Part shown: one piece after another, positions 46,916 through 58,660 of the stretch
Position numbering within the stretch: the stretch's first letter is position 1
Layout: every line of letters begins with the position of its first letter
From: Berberis thunbergii
Taxonomy: Eukaryota > Streptophyta > Magnoliopsida > Ranunculales > Berberidaceae
Direction of reading: 5' to 3'
NCBI GenBank assembly: GCA_003290165.1
Contig: QNQO01000604.1
Span: 124,001-188,000, forward strand
Length of the DNA: 64,000 nucleotides
Program-made: the position numbers and the translations under genes
The notes under the pieces: generated by a model
What the model was told of the DNA's origin: nothing
Seen by the model: the letters and a program-made list of their open reading frames with translations, nothing else
Database searches by the model: none

Positions 46916-47895
46916 ACCAAAGCGTAGTCAGACCCGGCTGATTACAATAACTTCTGGTCTGCTTTTAGCCTGCCAAAAGCAGACAACGATGGGTTAGAAA
47001 GTGGGAGCTTAATCAGCGTTTATAACACTAGACCGCGATGGTTTGCGAAGGACCATTGTCCAACTATCGATAATGGTTGCCGAACTTAATTAAAGCTTAG
47101 TCGGTTTTGAGCTATGATGATAGCTTTTGGTCCAATCTAATGCCCAGTTTGTTAAACAGGTGCCAACGGTTTAGAGAGTGACAACTTAGTCACACTCTGA
47201 TGCCTGATCGAGACAGCTTGCCAGGGATCATTGTCCAAACATGGACAATAGTGATCAAACCCGACCAAAACTTAGTTGGTGACAATCGATGATGATAGTC
47301 TCTGGTCCGCTCGAAGCCTAGTCCGTCAATAATGGATTCCAATGACTTGGAAAGTGGGAGTCTAGTCAACACTATCGACGCTTGATTAAGATGGATCGCT
47401 AGGGGTCACCGCTCTTATGCAGACGATGATCACCGAACCCGACCAAAGCTTAGTCAGTGGTCGCTGATGACAATGGCTTTTGGTCTGGTCTAAGCCTAGT
47501 TCGCTACGCACGAATTTTGATGGCTTAGAAAGTGGGAGCTTAGTCAGTGCGATGACGTATGATCGTGACAGCTTGCCAGGGATCCTAGGCCAACTACAGA
47601 CAATGATATCAGAACCCTGTCAAAATTTAGTCAGAACTATTGTCGATGATAATTTCTGGCTCGCTCCAATTCTTAGTCCGACAAAAGCGGACGACGATGG
47701 GTTAGAAAGTGGGAGTCTAGTAAGTGCCTTTAGCACCTAACTTAGATGGTTTGTCATGGACCACCATTCAATCACAAACGATGGTCTCTGAACCCGACCC
47801 CAGTTTAGTCAGTTATAACTGGAAATAACAACCTCTGGTCCAAGTAAGCCTATTTTACCAGTAGTAGGTAAAGACGAGTCGAAAGCTCGGATAGA
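46916..47895. repeat. 177-bp tandem repeat, about 5.5 units
   Basis: A diverged unit recurs with landmarks such as TTAGAAAGTGGGAG(C/T)(T)TAGTCAG at about 46993, 47170, 47345, 47522 and 47699. The spacing is thus 175-178 bp. Other shared blocks are GCTTGCCAGGGATC, GACAATGGT and GACCAAAGCTTAGTCAG. Unit length is close to that of many plant satellites. Its position in the 3' non-coding part of a Tat element matches the hypervariable 3' region known to spawn satellites in this lineage. Confidence 0.85.
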
Positions 47896-48239
47896 GCTCT
47901 AGAAGCTCAAATCGGAGGACTCGCAAAAACTATTGTTCGATCATCTATGACATGCACGTGCTAGGACCGCAGTCTGACTAATTCACTTAGAATAGCAACA
48001 ACAACTACTGGTTCATATACAGCCAAGTCACCAAGCAAATGGTGAATTACACTCCTCGATTTCTAAATTTTTTTTGACCAGAATTGCATGAACTATCGCA
48101 GCATAAGTTGTCAAAACTCTCACTAGTAGATCAATCATACGACTTCTTGACTTAGCAAAGTCTCTCGTTTGACAACTAATGTTGCGATCAGACAAAACAG
48201 ATAAAATCTACCAGGGAAAGTAAAAGAAAAATGCGCAAG
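47896..48239. other. Non-coding segment after the tandem repeat
   Basis: The repeat decays into unrelated sequence. No coding or structured element is recognised. Confidence 0.5.
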
Positions 48240-48280
48240 TACAAAATGTTATTCATTTGCAAGCCAAAAATATACAAGGT

Positions 48281-49240
48281 TCACTCTTCATCAAGAGGAG
48301 AGTCAGATATATCAGAGCCGAACTTAGCAAGAGACACAGCTGTATATGTTACCTCTGGGTCACCCTCATCAGGGTCACCTTCTTTTTTGAATGGATCGGA
48401 GGCCACTCCAAGTTTCGCATACGCCACCTCTTCATAATTGGAGAGATCCCAATCAGAATATTCCTCGTTCATAAGCTGCAACAACTCCAGCCTTCCATGC
48501 ACAACTCTGCTGAACTCAAACATGCCCTGGGCCTTAAGAAGTTTTTTCTTCATGCGCCCTTAATTTAGCAAGCTCCTGCTCCAGCTGATCTAACTTGCCC
48601 AACAACATGTTAGTTTTGGACTGCTCAACGTTCAGCTTATCCTAACAACACTTAGCTCATTTTGCACAAGGAGCTACTCTTTCGCGGTCTACACCCTTTT
48701 GGCACTAAAGTCAACATCAGCCTCTAACTGCTGACATCGGACAGCTCATTCAGACTCTTTCTTGGCCTTCTCAGCTTTCAGAGCCTGTATTTTGGCCTGT
48801 ACCCTGACCACAGTCTCCTGGCAAATTGTAAGTCACGACGGACAAGTTTTAGGTCATTCTCAAACTAATCCCTCGCAGACACTGCCCCTGCTAGGTCAGA
48901 CTCGAGATTTTCCAAGTGATCCTTTGAGCCTCCGATCTTGTGCGCCAGGACTCCAATCCAATATTTGAGTGAGCTTCGAGTTTCTTCCTCAATTATTCAA
49001 TCTCATACAGAGCGTCAGAGTATGACTTCTGCAAGTTTGCAAAGACTTTCCCATGGTATACACTCTCTCACAAGCGACCTTGACTTCAGTCCCAGTAGCA
49101 GCCACTTGATTCAGGTATGACCTCCCAGTACGAGATGTTTCTTCCCTTTAGCCAAACGCTCTCCCAGCGTCTCTCCTTCTGGCTCCAGAGCACAATTCGC
49201 TAGCCAGTGGTTCCACCTGCTAATATGCAACCTTGAAGTA
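48281..49240 (-). pseudogene. Antisense coiled-coil ORF of the Tat element, broken
   Basis: The 3'-most part is a 90-codon frame (MKKKLLKAQGMFEFSRVVHG ... ISDSPLDEE, stop at 48281) with an acidic C-terminus. Upstream on the same strand, in shifting frames, are charged heptad-like stretches such as SKTNMLLGKLDQLEQELAKL and KVFANLQKSYSDALYEIE, i.e. a long coiled coil. Several stops and frameshifts break it. The architecture recalls the long coiled-coil proteins of unknown function encoded by additional ORFs in Ogre and Tat elements. Confidence 0.5.
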
Positions 49241-49317
49241 TAAGAAATGTCAATGTCTTGGTACCAAACTTGGTTGCTCATCTTTACCACATCTCACTAC
49301 AACACAAATGCCCTTTA

Positions 49318-51260
49318 ATCATCATCATCATCATCAAAGGCCATTCCCGAGATTTTCGGGGTCGGCTACATGGATTTTGGTTCTCCAAGCAATGCGATCT
49401 TCCTACATTTCCTCACCTAATTCAAGCTCAATGATATCTTCATTCACCGTCTTCATCCAAGTTTTCAATGGTTGTCCCCTCCGTCTACACCCTCCATTAA
49501 CTTGCCAATCTAAACATTTTCTAATTGGCGTCGTGCTTGGTCTCTTCCGCACATGACCAAACCAAGTTAAACGCCTTTCTCTAATTTTTTCCTCTATGGG
49601 CGCTACACTTAAGTATCTCCTAATTCTTTCATTTCTAATTTTATCCTTACGAGTTTTACCACACATCCACCTTAACATACGCATTTCTACTACTGCCATC
49701 CTATGCGTATGTTGTCCCGTAGTAGCCCAACATTCTGAACCGTATAGCATGGCTGGTAGAACAATTGTCTTATAGCATTTCCCTTTTAGCCTTGCAGGCA
49801 TCCTTCTATCGCATAATACTCCTGACGCCATTCGCCATTTCAACCAACCAGCTTTAATCCTATGGTCTACATCTGCTCCAATAGCCCCATTCTTTTGAAT
49901 TATAGACCCTAGATATCGAAAAGTTTCACACTCCGGGACCTTGACACCTTCAATCTCAATTGCATTACTTCTCACTCTTGTTTCACACCCAAAGTTGCAC
50001 ACTAGATACTCCGTCTTCGAATGGCTAATTCTAAAACCTTTACTCTCTAGTGCCTCCCGCCACTTAACTAATTTCTGAACTAAACCTGCACTAGTCTCAT
50101 CCATTAAGACAATATCATCTACAAATAACATGCACCAAGGTACATCTTCTTGCAAATGTCTCATCAATTCATCCATGACCAAAACAAAGAGATATGGACT
50201 TAAGGCCGACCCTTGATGTAGTCCTACTGTCACTGGAAATTCACTAGACATCCCACCTACTGAGCGAACACTTGTTACAACCCCTTCATACATATCCTTA
50301 ATGATATCGACATAACATTGAGACATTTTCTTCATTTCAAGCACCCACCAAATTAACTCCCTGGGGACCCTTTCATGTGCTTTCTCTATATCAATAAAAA
50401 CCATATGCAAACTCTTACGTGCCTCTCGATATTTTTCTACAGTTTTCCTAAGCAGGAAGATGGCCTCCGTAGTATGACTCATAAGCTTTATCCCTCTATA
50501 GTTCGAGCAATTCTGGATATCCCATTTGTTCTTATAAATTGGTACCACAATGCTATGCCTCCATGAATCTGGCATTTTTCTAGTTTCCAAAATCCTATTA
50601 AAAAGCTTAGTTAGCCATTGAATCCCAACTTCTCCCAGACATTTCCATGCTTCAATTGGTATATTATCCGGTCCAATCGCCTTCCCTGTCTTCATTTTTT
50701 TAAAGTTTCTCTCACTTCTGTGGCACTAACTCTGCGATGGAACACACGATCTCTCCCTTCCTGTGAAGCATACCCCTCCAAGTTTAACTCCCCTACATGT
50801 GTTCCATTGAGTAGGTTCCAAAAGTAATCCTTCCATCTATCTAAAATAGCTTTATCCTGCATTAAGACTCTTCCATCCTCATGCTTAACACACTTAACAT
50901 GACTCAAGTCCCTAGTTGTTCGTTATCTAGCTTTCGTTATCTTGAAATATTCTTCTCCCCTTCCTTCGTACCTAGCCTATTATAAAGAGCATCATACGCT
51001 CTCTTCTTAGCTTCCCCTACTACTCAACTTCTTAGCCTGCTTATAAAGCTCATAAGACTCTAGGCACCTATCTTTTTGCCACGCCTTAAAGCATCTTTTC
51101 TTTTCCGCAATGGTTTGTTTCACATCCGCGTTCCACCACCATGTCTCCTTACCATAGAAACCTCCTCTTTTGGCCTGTCCTAACTCTTCCTTCGCACATC
51201 TTCTTATTCGGTTTGCCAAATGTTCAAAAAGATTCGTGCTACTAGTCCTATCCTTTTGGT
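49318..51260 (-). mobile_element. RTE-clade LINE, 5'-truncated
   Basis: The - strand ORF is a LINE-type reverse transcriptase. The 3' end is a short trinucleotide tail, ATCATCATC on the + strand at 49318-49336 (GAT repeats on the element strand), instead of poly(A), as in RTE elements. The endonuclease domain is missing. Sequence upstream of about 51260 is unrelated, marking the 5' truncation. No target duplication was identified. Confidence 0.85.
49403..51219 (-). pseudogene. RTE reverse transcriptase, broken and internally deleted
   Basis: From 5' to 3': 51219-51007 (NADVKQTIAEKKRCFKAWQK), 50907-50692 (ILDRWKDYFWNLLNGTHVGE), then a 430-codon frame 50695-49403. The latter contains GKAIGPDNIPIEAWK, CSNYRGIKLMSHT, FPVTVGLHQGSALSPYLFVL and the catalytic box MLFVDDIVLM, followed by the C-terminal ERRLTWFGHVRKRP. 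About 35-40 residues usually found between KLMSHT and EAIFLLR are missing without loss of frame. At least two frameshifts separate the three blocks. Confidence 0.88.
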
Positions 51261-51601
51261 TCTAGATTCTCCCCACCCAGGGTCTATTATAGTGTTTTTA
51301 AAAAGCTATAATAATTTGCCTATTATAGCGTTTCAAAAACGCTATGGTAGAGTCTATACATAGCATTTTTTTTTTTGCTATCAAATGACTTTTTATTACA
51401 TCTTATAAGTTTTATTTCTAGAAAATAAAAATTTTAATGTGCCAAACTTAAACATTTCCATGAATGGAGGCAAAGTAATATAATATAATTAATGAGATAA
51501 TGTATTACATTGAGTCACAAAATCTATCAAATTAATAATAAAGATCAGCTCTCTATATTACATCTCATCTAGTACACAAAAGGTTCACACAATTAGATAA
51601 A

Positions 51602-51820
51602 TTACCACACCAAAACTTGCCTAAATTCGATCAAAATTTCAACTGGCTCTACTCTACCATGAAGAACAGAAGCAACTGAGCCATGTAGAGAGAACTCAAA
51701 AACCAAATATAGTCCATTGTCAATGCAACAACCCATCAAAGAAGACACATTTGGATGGTGAACATGACCAATAGCACTCTTACAACAGAGGGCCTCTCTC
51801 CGCAAAACTTGCAAGTCGAG
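51602..51820 (-). pseudogene. Receptor-like cytoplasmic kinase fragment (RLCK VI / RBK-like)
   Basis: The frame reads IGHVHHPNVSSLMGCCIDNG then LYLVFEFSLHGSVASVLHG. This is the alphaC-beta4-beta5 part of the N-lobe of a plant protein kinase, closest to cytoplasmic receptor-like kinases of the RBK type. The ATP-binding loop, catalytic loop and C-lobe are absent. Only one exon is seen. Confidence 0.8.
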
Positions 51821-52399
51821 ATTTCTGGTTCCAAAACCAATGAAAATGTATTATTAGCATTGAAAGCACAAGTGCATCTTTCATAATCTAAAATATTGCA
51901 CTAAGAATTTAACCGATAAACATAGACACCAATCAAAGACTTAGGGAGCATTAATGCAAAAACCGGTCTCACCTGGAGAAAAACTTGAAATGAGATGTAT
52001 TGACAGTGTTCATGTTCTAACCTGTACAAGCAAGTTTCTCCACATGATATTGGTGATTAAAGGTTCCCTGAAAAAACAAGGTAAGAGTTCACAATTAGAA
52101 TAGGAAAAACATACATGGTAGAGTTCACAATTAGATAGGAAAAACATACTCTGGGACCATGTGAAGAGAAGTAAACAACTTTTAAAACCAAACAAGTTCT
52201 CCTAATGGAAACCACAATTCACTAGCGAACCAATACAACATATTCACCCAATGTTTTGAACAGCTTAAACAAGAAGAATAGAATAAGAAATGCTATGGGC
52301 ATCCCAATAATACATATTGAATACAGTAAGGTTGCAGAAGAAAACTGGGCCATCTATTTTAATTCCATACTTATTGCAATTTGCATCTTGATATCTTAC

Positions 52400-53546
52400 C
52401 TTCTGCCAACTGGAGATTTGAGCATTAAGTGATCTGTTTGTGGTTCTGTGGCCAATGCCAGCGCTCCAAGAGTATCCATGATGAGATTGACCCAAAGAAG
52501 CTGCAAAAAGAAACAATTCAGACGAAATTCAAACAAAGAGAAATTATGGTACAAGAAGCCATGAGACATACTTGAACTGCATTCAAGGGAGCATTCCTGA
52601 AATAAATTGCAGCCACAACATTTATTACAAGAGCTGCAACATTAACTGTGAGCTGAAACTGGATAAACTTCTGAATATTGGCATATACAGAACGACCCCA
52701 GTGTACAACCTAGAAGAAACAACCAAATGTTAACAAATCCAGAATGAAAAAAAAGGTAAAGTGTCCAAATAGAATTTCCATTAACACCATGTATATCAAA
52801 CATTGAGAAATATCAAAACTTGTGTAAAATGAGGAATGCATAAAATGAGCTCTTTTAGGGTTATTCAATACAATGAGCAATTGCATCAAATTTGAATTGT
52901 CTTGAGACATCAAAACATTAGTATGACATTATAATCTTCAGATTGACCTTAACAACTGAAGAAAAGTTGTCATCCAGGATAATGATGTCTGAGCTTTCCT
53001 TAGAAACTTCAGTTCTAGCAATGCCCATGGCAAGACTTATATCTGCCTAAAATCTGTGACAAATTGGAAAATAGCAAAGTTAGCAACAAATAGAGACATT
53101 TATGAGTTGCCTAAATGCAAAAAAAATTGGACCCTCAATTGGTGTAACAACAGTTACAATGCGCCTTCCATATCTTCACATTTGGAAATTATTTCTGTGT
53201 TTTTTCTTTTCTCCCTTTTTGTTTCCGGTATTTTGATAATGTTTTAGCTACACTTCCAAAAAATTTAAATAAGATATAAGAATTTTTAAATAAGATATAA
53301 GATAGAAGGATATTAGGATATAAGGATTTTTAGCTACACTTCCAAAAATTATTTTCTCCCTTTGAGGGTTCTAGCTTTAGTCCATCCTTCTTATGGCATT
53401 ACATAGATAAGATATAAGGATTTACAAACCTCATGCAAAGTAGGAGCATCATTTGTTCCATCTCCAGTCACAGCTACAACATGACCTCTCTTCTTCAGTG
53501 CTTTCACTAGTAGGAGTTTGTCATGAGGAGACGATCTTCCCATCAC
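52400..53546 (-). pseudogene. P2B-type Ca2+-ATPase (ACA family), four exons
   Basis: Exons in order are 53430-53546 ([39 protein letters not shown]), 52948-53046 ([33 protein letters not shown]), 52572-52709 ([37 protein letters not shown]) and 52400-52500 ([20 protein letters not shown]). All have GT/AG borders and a continuous frame. They span the TGDGTNDAP hinge of the P domain and membrane helices 5-6, where Ca2+ is bound. The autoinhibitory N-terminus, the DKTGT phosphorylation site and the last helices are absent. The enzyme family pumps Ca2+ out of the cytosol. Confidence 0.92.
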
Positions 53547-54072
53547 CTAAACATCAAACTTCATTAAATAACATCTATCATACTTAAGAACATAGTGTAG
53601 ACTTATCAAGTTATGATTGATACTCAGCAGCACAATAAACATACATTGACAGTCCATTTTATATAAATTATGAGGTATACAAAGACAGATTAATATTCAG
53701 TAGACCATCCATATGCACTATGCGCTAACAAATTATGAGGTATGTTAATTAGTCAATTTCATTAGAGGATTATAGAATCTCAACAAAATCTAAACTCTTA
53801 ACTACTGATGTGCCAACATGTCCAATCATAGCTAAAAGCTAGCCAAGCCATGAAAAGGAAATGAAAACCTAACAAATCCTATCGGAGCTTCAGTACATAA
53901 TTAAACAGATAACCGAGAATATATCTCACCAATGAGTCAGCTTGCTTCTGCCGCGCCATCACTGTGCGGTCTTCATTGAAAGAAGAGCCTGATGTCTGCT
54001 CATTGCCATTCGAATTATATTGCAACTAACACACAACTTCTGGTGCTATTGTTCGCAGCTTGGTCATGCAAC
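53547..54072 (-). other. Mostly non-coding, one exon-like block at 53930-54020
   Basis: On the - strand, 54020-53930 reads NEQTSGSSFNEDRTVMARQK then QADSL and ends at a GTGAGA donor-like site. It is exon-like, but I do not recognise the gene. The rest is AT-rich. Confidence 0.35.
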
Positions 54073-56045
54073 TGATGCAAATTTAACTAACCTAAATAAA
54101 TAGGTTAATTTAACCTAATTTTAATAACTGCAATTGCACAGTGTCTAACTGGTAGACAAGGGCAAGTACAGGTCGATCCCACAAGGACTGTGGTTGCAAT
54201 TAAATTTCAGGGTTTATTTAAACTAATTTAAATTGGGGTTACAGCAATTAAAATATCTAAACTAAAAATCAAATTAAAAACAAAATAAAAAATTTTAAAG
54301 AATATGAGAAAGGAAACCAAGGCATTGAATCCACCACAGGTTCTTTGAGATTTGTGTAATCAAAAATATTGTTTTCAAGATTTAACATGACTAACCTAAA
54401 GATTAATCTAAGTTCACAATTGATTTCAGCATAGGTATAAACCCCTAGCATTGCGTGTCTTCTTACAGCACACACAATCACAAGTTTATTTTAATTAATC
54501 TTAAACCCCTAGCATTGCGTGTCTTCTTACGGCACACACAATCACAGATTCAGATTAATTGATTAAATCAGGCTTTGAATTTCAACAAAGAGTATTTCTA
54601 ACTACCGACTAGTCTAGATAATTAATCAGGATATAATCAGTGAAAGCAAATTATTGAAAATCATAAATCAAATGTGTTTAACGTTCAAGCATAAAAAAAA
54701 AAAAAATTAAATACACAAACTCTAGGAAATCCTGTGGTTTCATCGTAGCCTTGGCGAAGAGTTTAGCTATCCATGATATTGGTAGTCATCTCCTCGTGAT
54801 GTGGTACGCCGCAACTAGTCTCTGCACGAACACGAATCTAGAGAAAAAGGTTGGTAATGGCACTGTGGTGGCTCAGAGTGAACGCCGGGGTGCAAATAGC
54901 GAAAACTATTTTTCAGGTTTGAAAAACGGTTTTCTCCCGCCCGAATTCCGTGCGACTCTTCAGAGCTTCGTCTCCAGCGCGACAGCGGCTGTTCGCGGCC
55001 TCGTTCTCGCTCCTCGCAACCGTCCTCGAGTCCAAACGATTCTAGAACCTGCGAAATACGAGCAAAGGTGAGGAAACACCAAGAAAACAGCAAAAATAAA
55101 CAGAGAGAAATCGGGAGGGGACTCCCTGTTTTCGCTTCCTGTCGCCATGGTGGTGCGCCGCGGTGAGGCCTTTCTGTGGTGGTTGGACGGTGGCGGAAAG
55201 ACGGTAAGGAGGTCTGGAAGAGGAGAAGAGGACGGCCTGTGGCTCTGTCGCGAGGCGGAACGGAGTCGCGGTGGTTGCGGCTCCGTTTCGCGGCAGTGGC
55301 GGCTGATGGCGTGTTCTTTCGTGGTCTGGTGGCGAGGTTGGAGCAGAGAGAGAGAAGTGTAGGAGGGAGAGACCGTGGAGAAGAGAGGAAACCAGGAAGG
55401 AGGGAGGCTGCGAGGGAGGAAAACAGGGACTGTTTTGTGCGCGAGGTGGTTGTGGTGGTGCTCGGGTGATGGCGGAGAAGGTGGTGCTCGGTGGTGGTGG
55501 TGGCTGTGTGGCGTGATGACGTGAAACAGGGTTGTCACGCCCCTGTTTCAGTGGGATGAAGGTGTTGGATGACGGCGAGGTGAGGTGGTGATGGCGAGAT
55601 TATCGCACTGCAGGCTCTCTTATCGAGCGAGAATTGCCGGCAGGGTGGATTGGTGTCTGGAGAAGAGATGAGGGGAGAGGGGCTGTGGAAGAAGAGAGAA
55701 TAAGAGATGACCTCCTTTCTCAAAGATGGGGAAGCTAAATAGGGTTCTCATATTATATTGGGCTTGGGTTTTTAGGTTAGCATTTTTTTTGGTTTGGGCT
55801 TAGGTTAAATTAGGTGGACCTAGGTTTATTAGGGTTAGGTTTAGATATGTGTCTCTTTGTTTTGTACCACCACTAGAATCGACCAATTGTCATTCCTTAA
55901 ATTGTCGCCTTAACATCATTTACTCGTTAACGCTCAAATTCCTGCCAAGACATGAAAACGAAATAATTATTATAAATTATACTAATCGAAACACTAACAT
56001 ATATAAATTAAGGGATATATTATGTAATAGTTACGTGAATATCAA
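54073..56045 (-). repeat. Candidate Athila 3' LTR (about 1.97 kb)
   Basis: On the - strand the AGGTTTGGGGGT tract (complement of 56048-56059) looks like a polypurine tract. The LTR would start TGATATTCACG and end TTTGCATCA at 54073, giving TGAT...ATCA ends. A GC-rich block at 54890-55620 and a tandem pair of about 66 bp (TAGCATTGCGTGTCTTCTTA) at 54441-54550 lie inside it. Reading frames such as 54960-55538 come from the GC-rich block. There is no second LTR to confirm the borders. Confidence 0.5.
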
Positions 56046-58170
56046 ATACCCCCAAACCTATATTTTGCTAGTCCTCGAGCAAAACAATAAAAATAAAATT
56101 TTAACTCACTTTCGCAGGAATCATCGGTTGCACTTACCTTAAACGTGCAACAAGGCTTTAAACCCCTAGATTACCTCTAGTGGACGAGTTATAGTCTCGT
56201 GAGGGTTTTCAGAAATGTTACCCACAAACATTATGACTTAATAATTTTTCAAAACATGGTAACTCGATCTATTATCCTCAGAGTGAGAATTTAATTGCCA
56301 AAAAAATTTGAAAATAGCGAACAGTCTCACAATAATATATCAAAGAGTCTCACAACAATTAATAATACCCAAAGGTTAAATAAATTTCATCAATTATTCC
56401 CAACTCGAAGTGTGTGTGTGCATGGCCTTATCAACATGACTTTTTATTTCAGAGTAAAACAATTACTAAATCTCCTTTAGAAAGTTTGTTTTGACTTCAA
56501 AACTCTCATGTCGCTCACAATGAAACACTCAGAGATTGATATTTCACTCAGTTTATATGCGAGGAAAAGAGTAAATAATGGAAAACAATCATCTCACATA
56601 TAGTAATATGAAGAGCAGACTTTTCAAGAGTGGAATGAATATGATCTCATGGACAGGAATATCAATTACTTTTGAGAATGTTAAATCATACACCATAGTT
56701 CTTATTTATTTAATCTCCACATCTACGAAACTAACCATCTCTTAAGATCAACTAGGACTTTAATAGGTTGTAATGGGTCTTATGTAATGGCTAGCAAAGA
56801 ATGGAAAAAGGTATACGAAAAATCTCTAAGAATGTATATACCCATTAAACTAACACAAGGGCTATGAAGAGTAAATCAATGTTCTAACCAACGTTACTTT
56901 TTTTTTTTTTTGACATCGCTTTTCTTTCTTTCTCTTTTTTTTTTTTTTTTTTCAACTACATGTTTTTCCTCTTCTACTCAATAGAATGTTTCAACACTGA
57001 TGACTCATGGTATATTTGATTTTGTTCTTTCTAATTGCCCATTTCCAACTAACATTCATCCATATACATTCTTAGATAAATTGGGTATTGATAAGGGGTT
57101 AACAAATAAAAGGCTATCAACGGCTCAAAGGGCTTCAAAAGGGAACTAATGAGTGGGCAAGTAAAAAGGCTAGAGAAGGTTTAAGAAAAACTTGCCTACA
57201 TCATTTCTTAAGTTCAGGTTGGTATTATGACATCTCAACTAAATAAACTAAAATGTTCTAGTGCAATAATTTAATTTTAATGTCATTCTCAAAGCAATTG
57301 ATAAAAAAATGAGAATAATGAGATCATCAACGACTTAATGCGAACTCAAGAAAAATTAGAGTATATTTATCTAACACTCAGAAAGAAAAGAATGGCTCAA
57401 AACTTTCACGGGTTAAGTCTCCACTATTATTCTAAGGTTTTCTAGCTCATATCTCACTCATCAACTTTAAATCATGTTAATACGGCTTATAGTGCAAAAA
57501 GTAATCGAGTTGAAAAAAATCTCATGAAATAGACATAACTTAAGGATTATATCAAACCATATGTTTTCCAGTTTGATATATAAAGGTGACAAGCGAAAGC
57601 ATGTATTTCTCAAAATTTCAGGCATACTTGAAAGCATATCCTCTTCATTGGAAAGGACTTAGACCTTGGATGCATTTTCAAAGTGAAAAATTTTCACACA
57701 ATCATAATCATAGTAAGTTATGAAATAAATTTTAGTTCAAAATTTCTTGAAAAATGCACAAAAAAAACTCATAAACCCCACCCCCAAACCTAAACCAAAC
57801 ATTGTCCTCAATGTATAAAACGATGATCATGACAAATGCAGGAAAAAGAAAAGATGAGAGTTAAAGTGATATTACCATGGGAAAGTTTTTACCAATTTCG
57901 ATGAGATTTTCCACCAATGAACGCTCAGAGACATAAGAACTGTGGACTCATCATGATAAATTGATAAAAACAAGACGGGACACAAATAATAATAATAATA
58001 ATTACATTGTATCAGTTGTAAGTCAAAATTGTTACGGAGCTAACAAGTATGAGTGAAATGCAACTAGAAAAGACTCGAAAATCAATCCAGACTAACCATA
58101 ATGACACAACTGAAGCTAGGTTGCCTCCTAGGAGCGCTTGGTTTAACGTCGTCGGCCCGACATCTATGCT
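56046..58170 (-). other. Athila 3' non-coding region
   Basis: No coding region is supported. It has long T runs (56900-56951) and an AAT repeat (57985-58000). The motif at 57777-57814 marks the boundary that normally follows pol in Athila and Tat elements. Confidence 0.6.
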
Positions 58171-58173
58171 TCC

Positions 58174-58660
58174 TCAATCTGAGTACACAGGATCCTCTAA
58201 TAACAACACATCAACCTCGACTTCTGATGTAAGCAACTCTAAAAATGGTTTAAGATGCTGACCATTGACTTTAAAAGCACGACCATCTTTAGGATCAACA
58301 ATCTCCACAGCTCCATGTGGAAACACTGTTTTCACCGTGTAAGGTCCAGACCATCGAGATCGCAACTTGCTAGGAAATAGACGCAACCGAGAATTAAATA
58401 ACAAAACCTTTTGGAAAGGTTCAAAGGACTTGCAAAGAATGGATTTATCATGAAACACCTTCGTTCGTTCTTTGTAGATTTTAGCACTTTGGTAAGCATC
58501 ATTCCTAATCTCATCTAACTCATCGAGTTGGAGCTTACGATGTGATCCAGCCTCACCTTAAACAAGTCTATATGGAGACATTCAAGGTGGGGTCTTAAAC
58601 GCTGTCCTATAAGCCCAAAGAGCGCCATTCAGTCGTTGTGACCAATCCTTACGGTCTGGT
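58174..58660 (-). pseudogene. Athila integrase C-terminal region, frameshifted
   Basis: The frame 58174-58458 contains KVLLFNSRLRLFPSKLRSRW, then SGPYTVKTVFPHGAVEI, the usual Athila integrase C-terminal domain, followed by KVNGQHLKPF. It is out of frame with the main pol ORF; stops occur in between, around 58530-58670. Confidence 0.85.

Larger units (their letters stand above)
51270..54072 (-). mobile_element. Second gene-fragment carrier, probably CACTA-derived
   Basis: The left edge (51283-51370) has subterminal-type motifs, TTATAGCGTTTCAAAAACGC and GCTATGGTAG. The latter is shared exactly with the arrays of the CACTA element at 25835-32810. The interval carries exons of at least two unrelated plant genes on the same strand, a Ca2+-ATPase and a kinase, ending abruptly on both sides. 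Terminal inverted repeats were not found: the left end is next to the RTE element and the right end abuts the Athila LTR. The assignment to CACTA is therefore an inference. Confidence 0.5.

Noticed and set aside
46916..47895. CRISPR-like array because of regular repeats
   Set aside because: The repeats are contiguous and diverged over the whole 177-bp unit, with no conserved-repeat/unique-spacer pattern; plant nuclear DNA.
54960..55538. 192-codon ORF rich in His, Pro and Ser on the - strand
   Set aside because: It lies within the GC-rich part of the candidate Athila LTR, with frames open on the opposite strand as well.
56046..58170. Envelope-like ORF expected in some Athila elements
   Set aside because: No frame longer than about 100 codons and no transmembrane or signal-like pattern in this interval.
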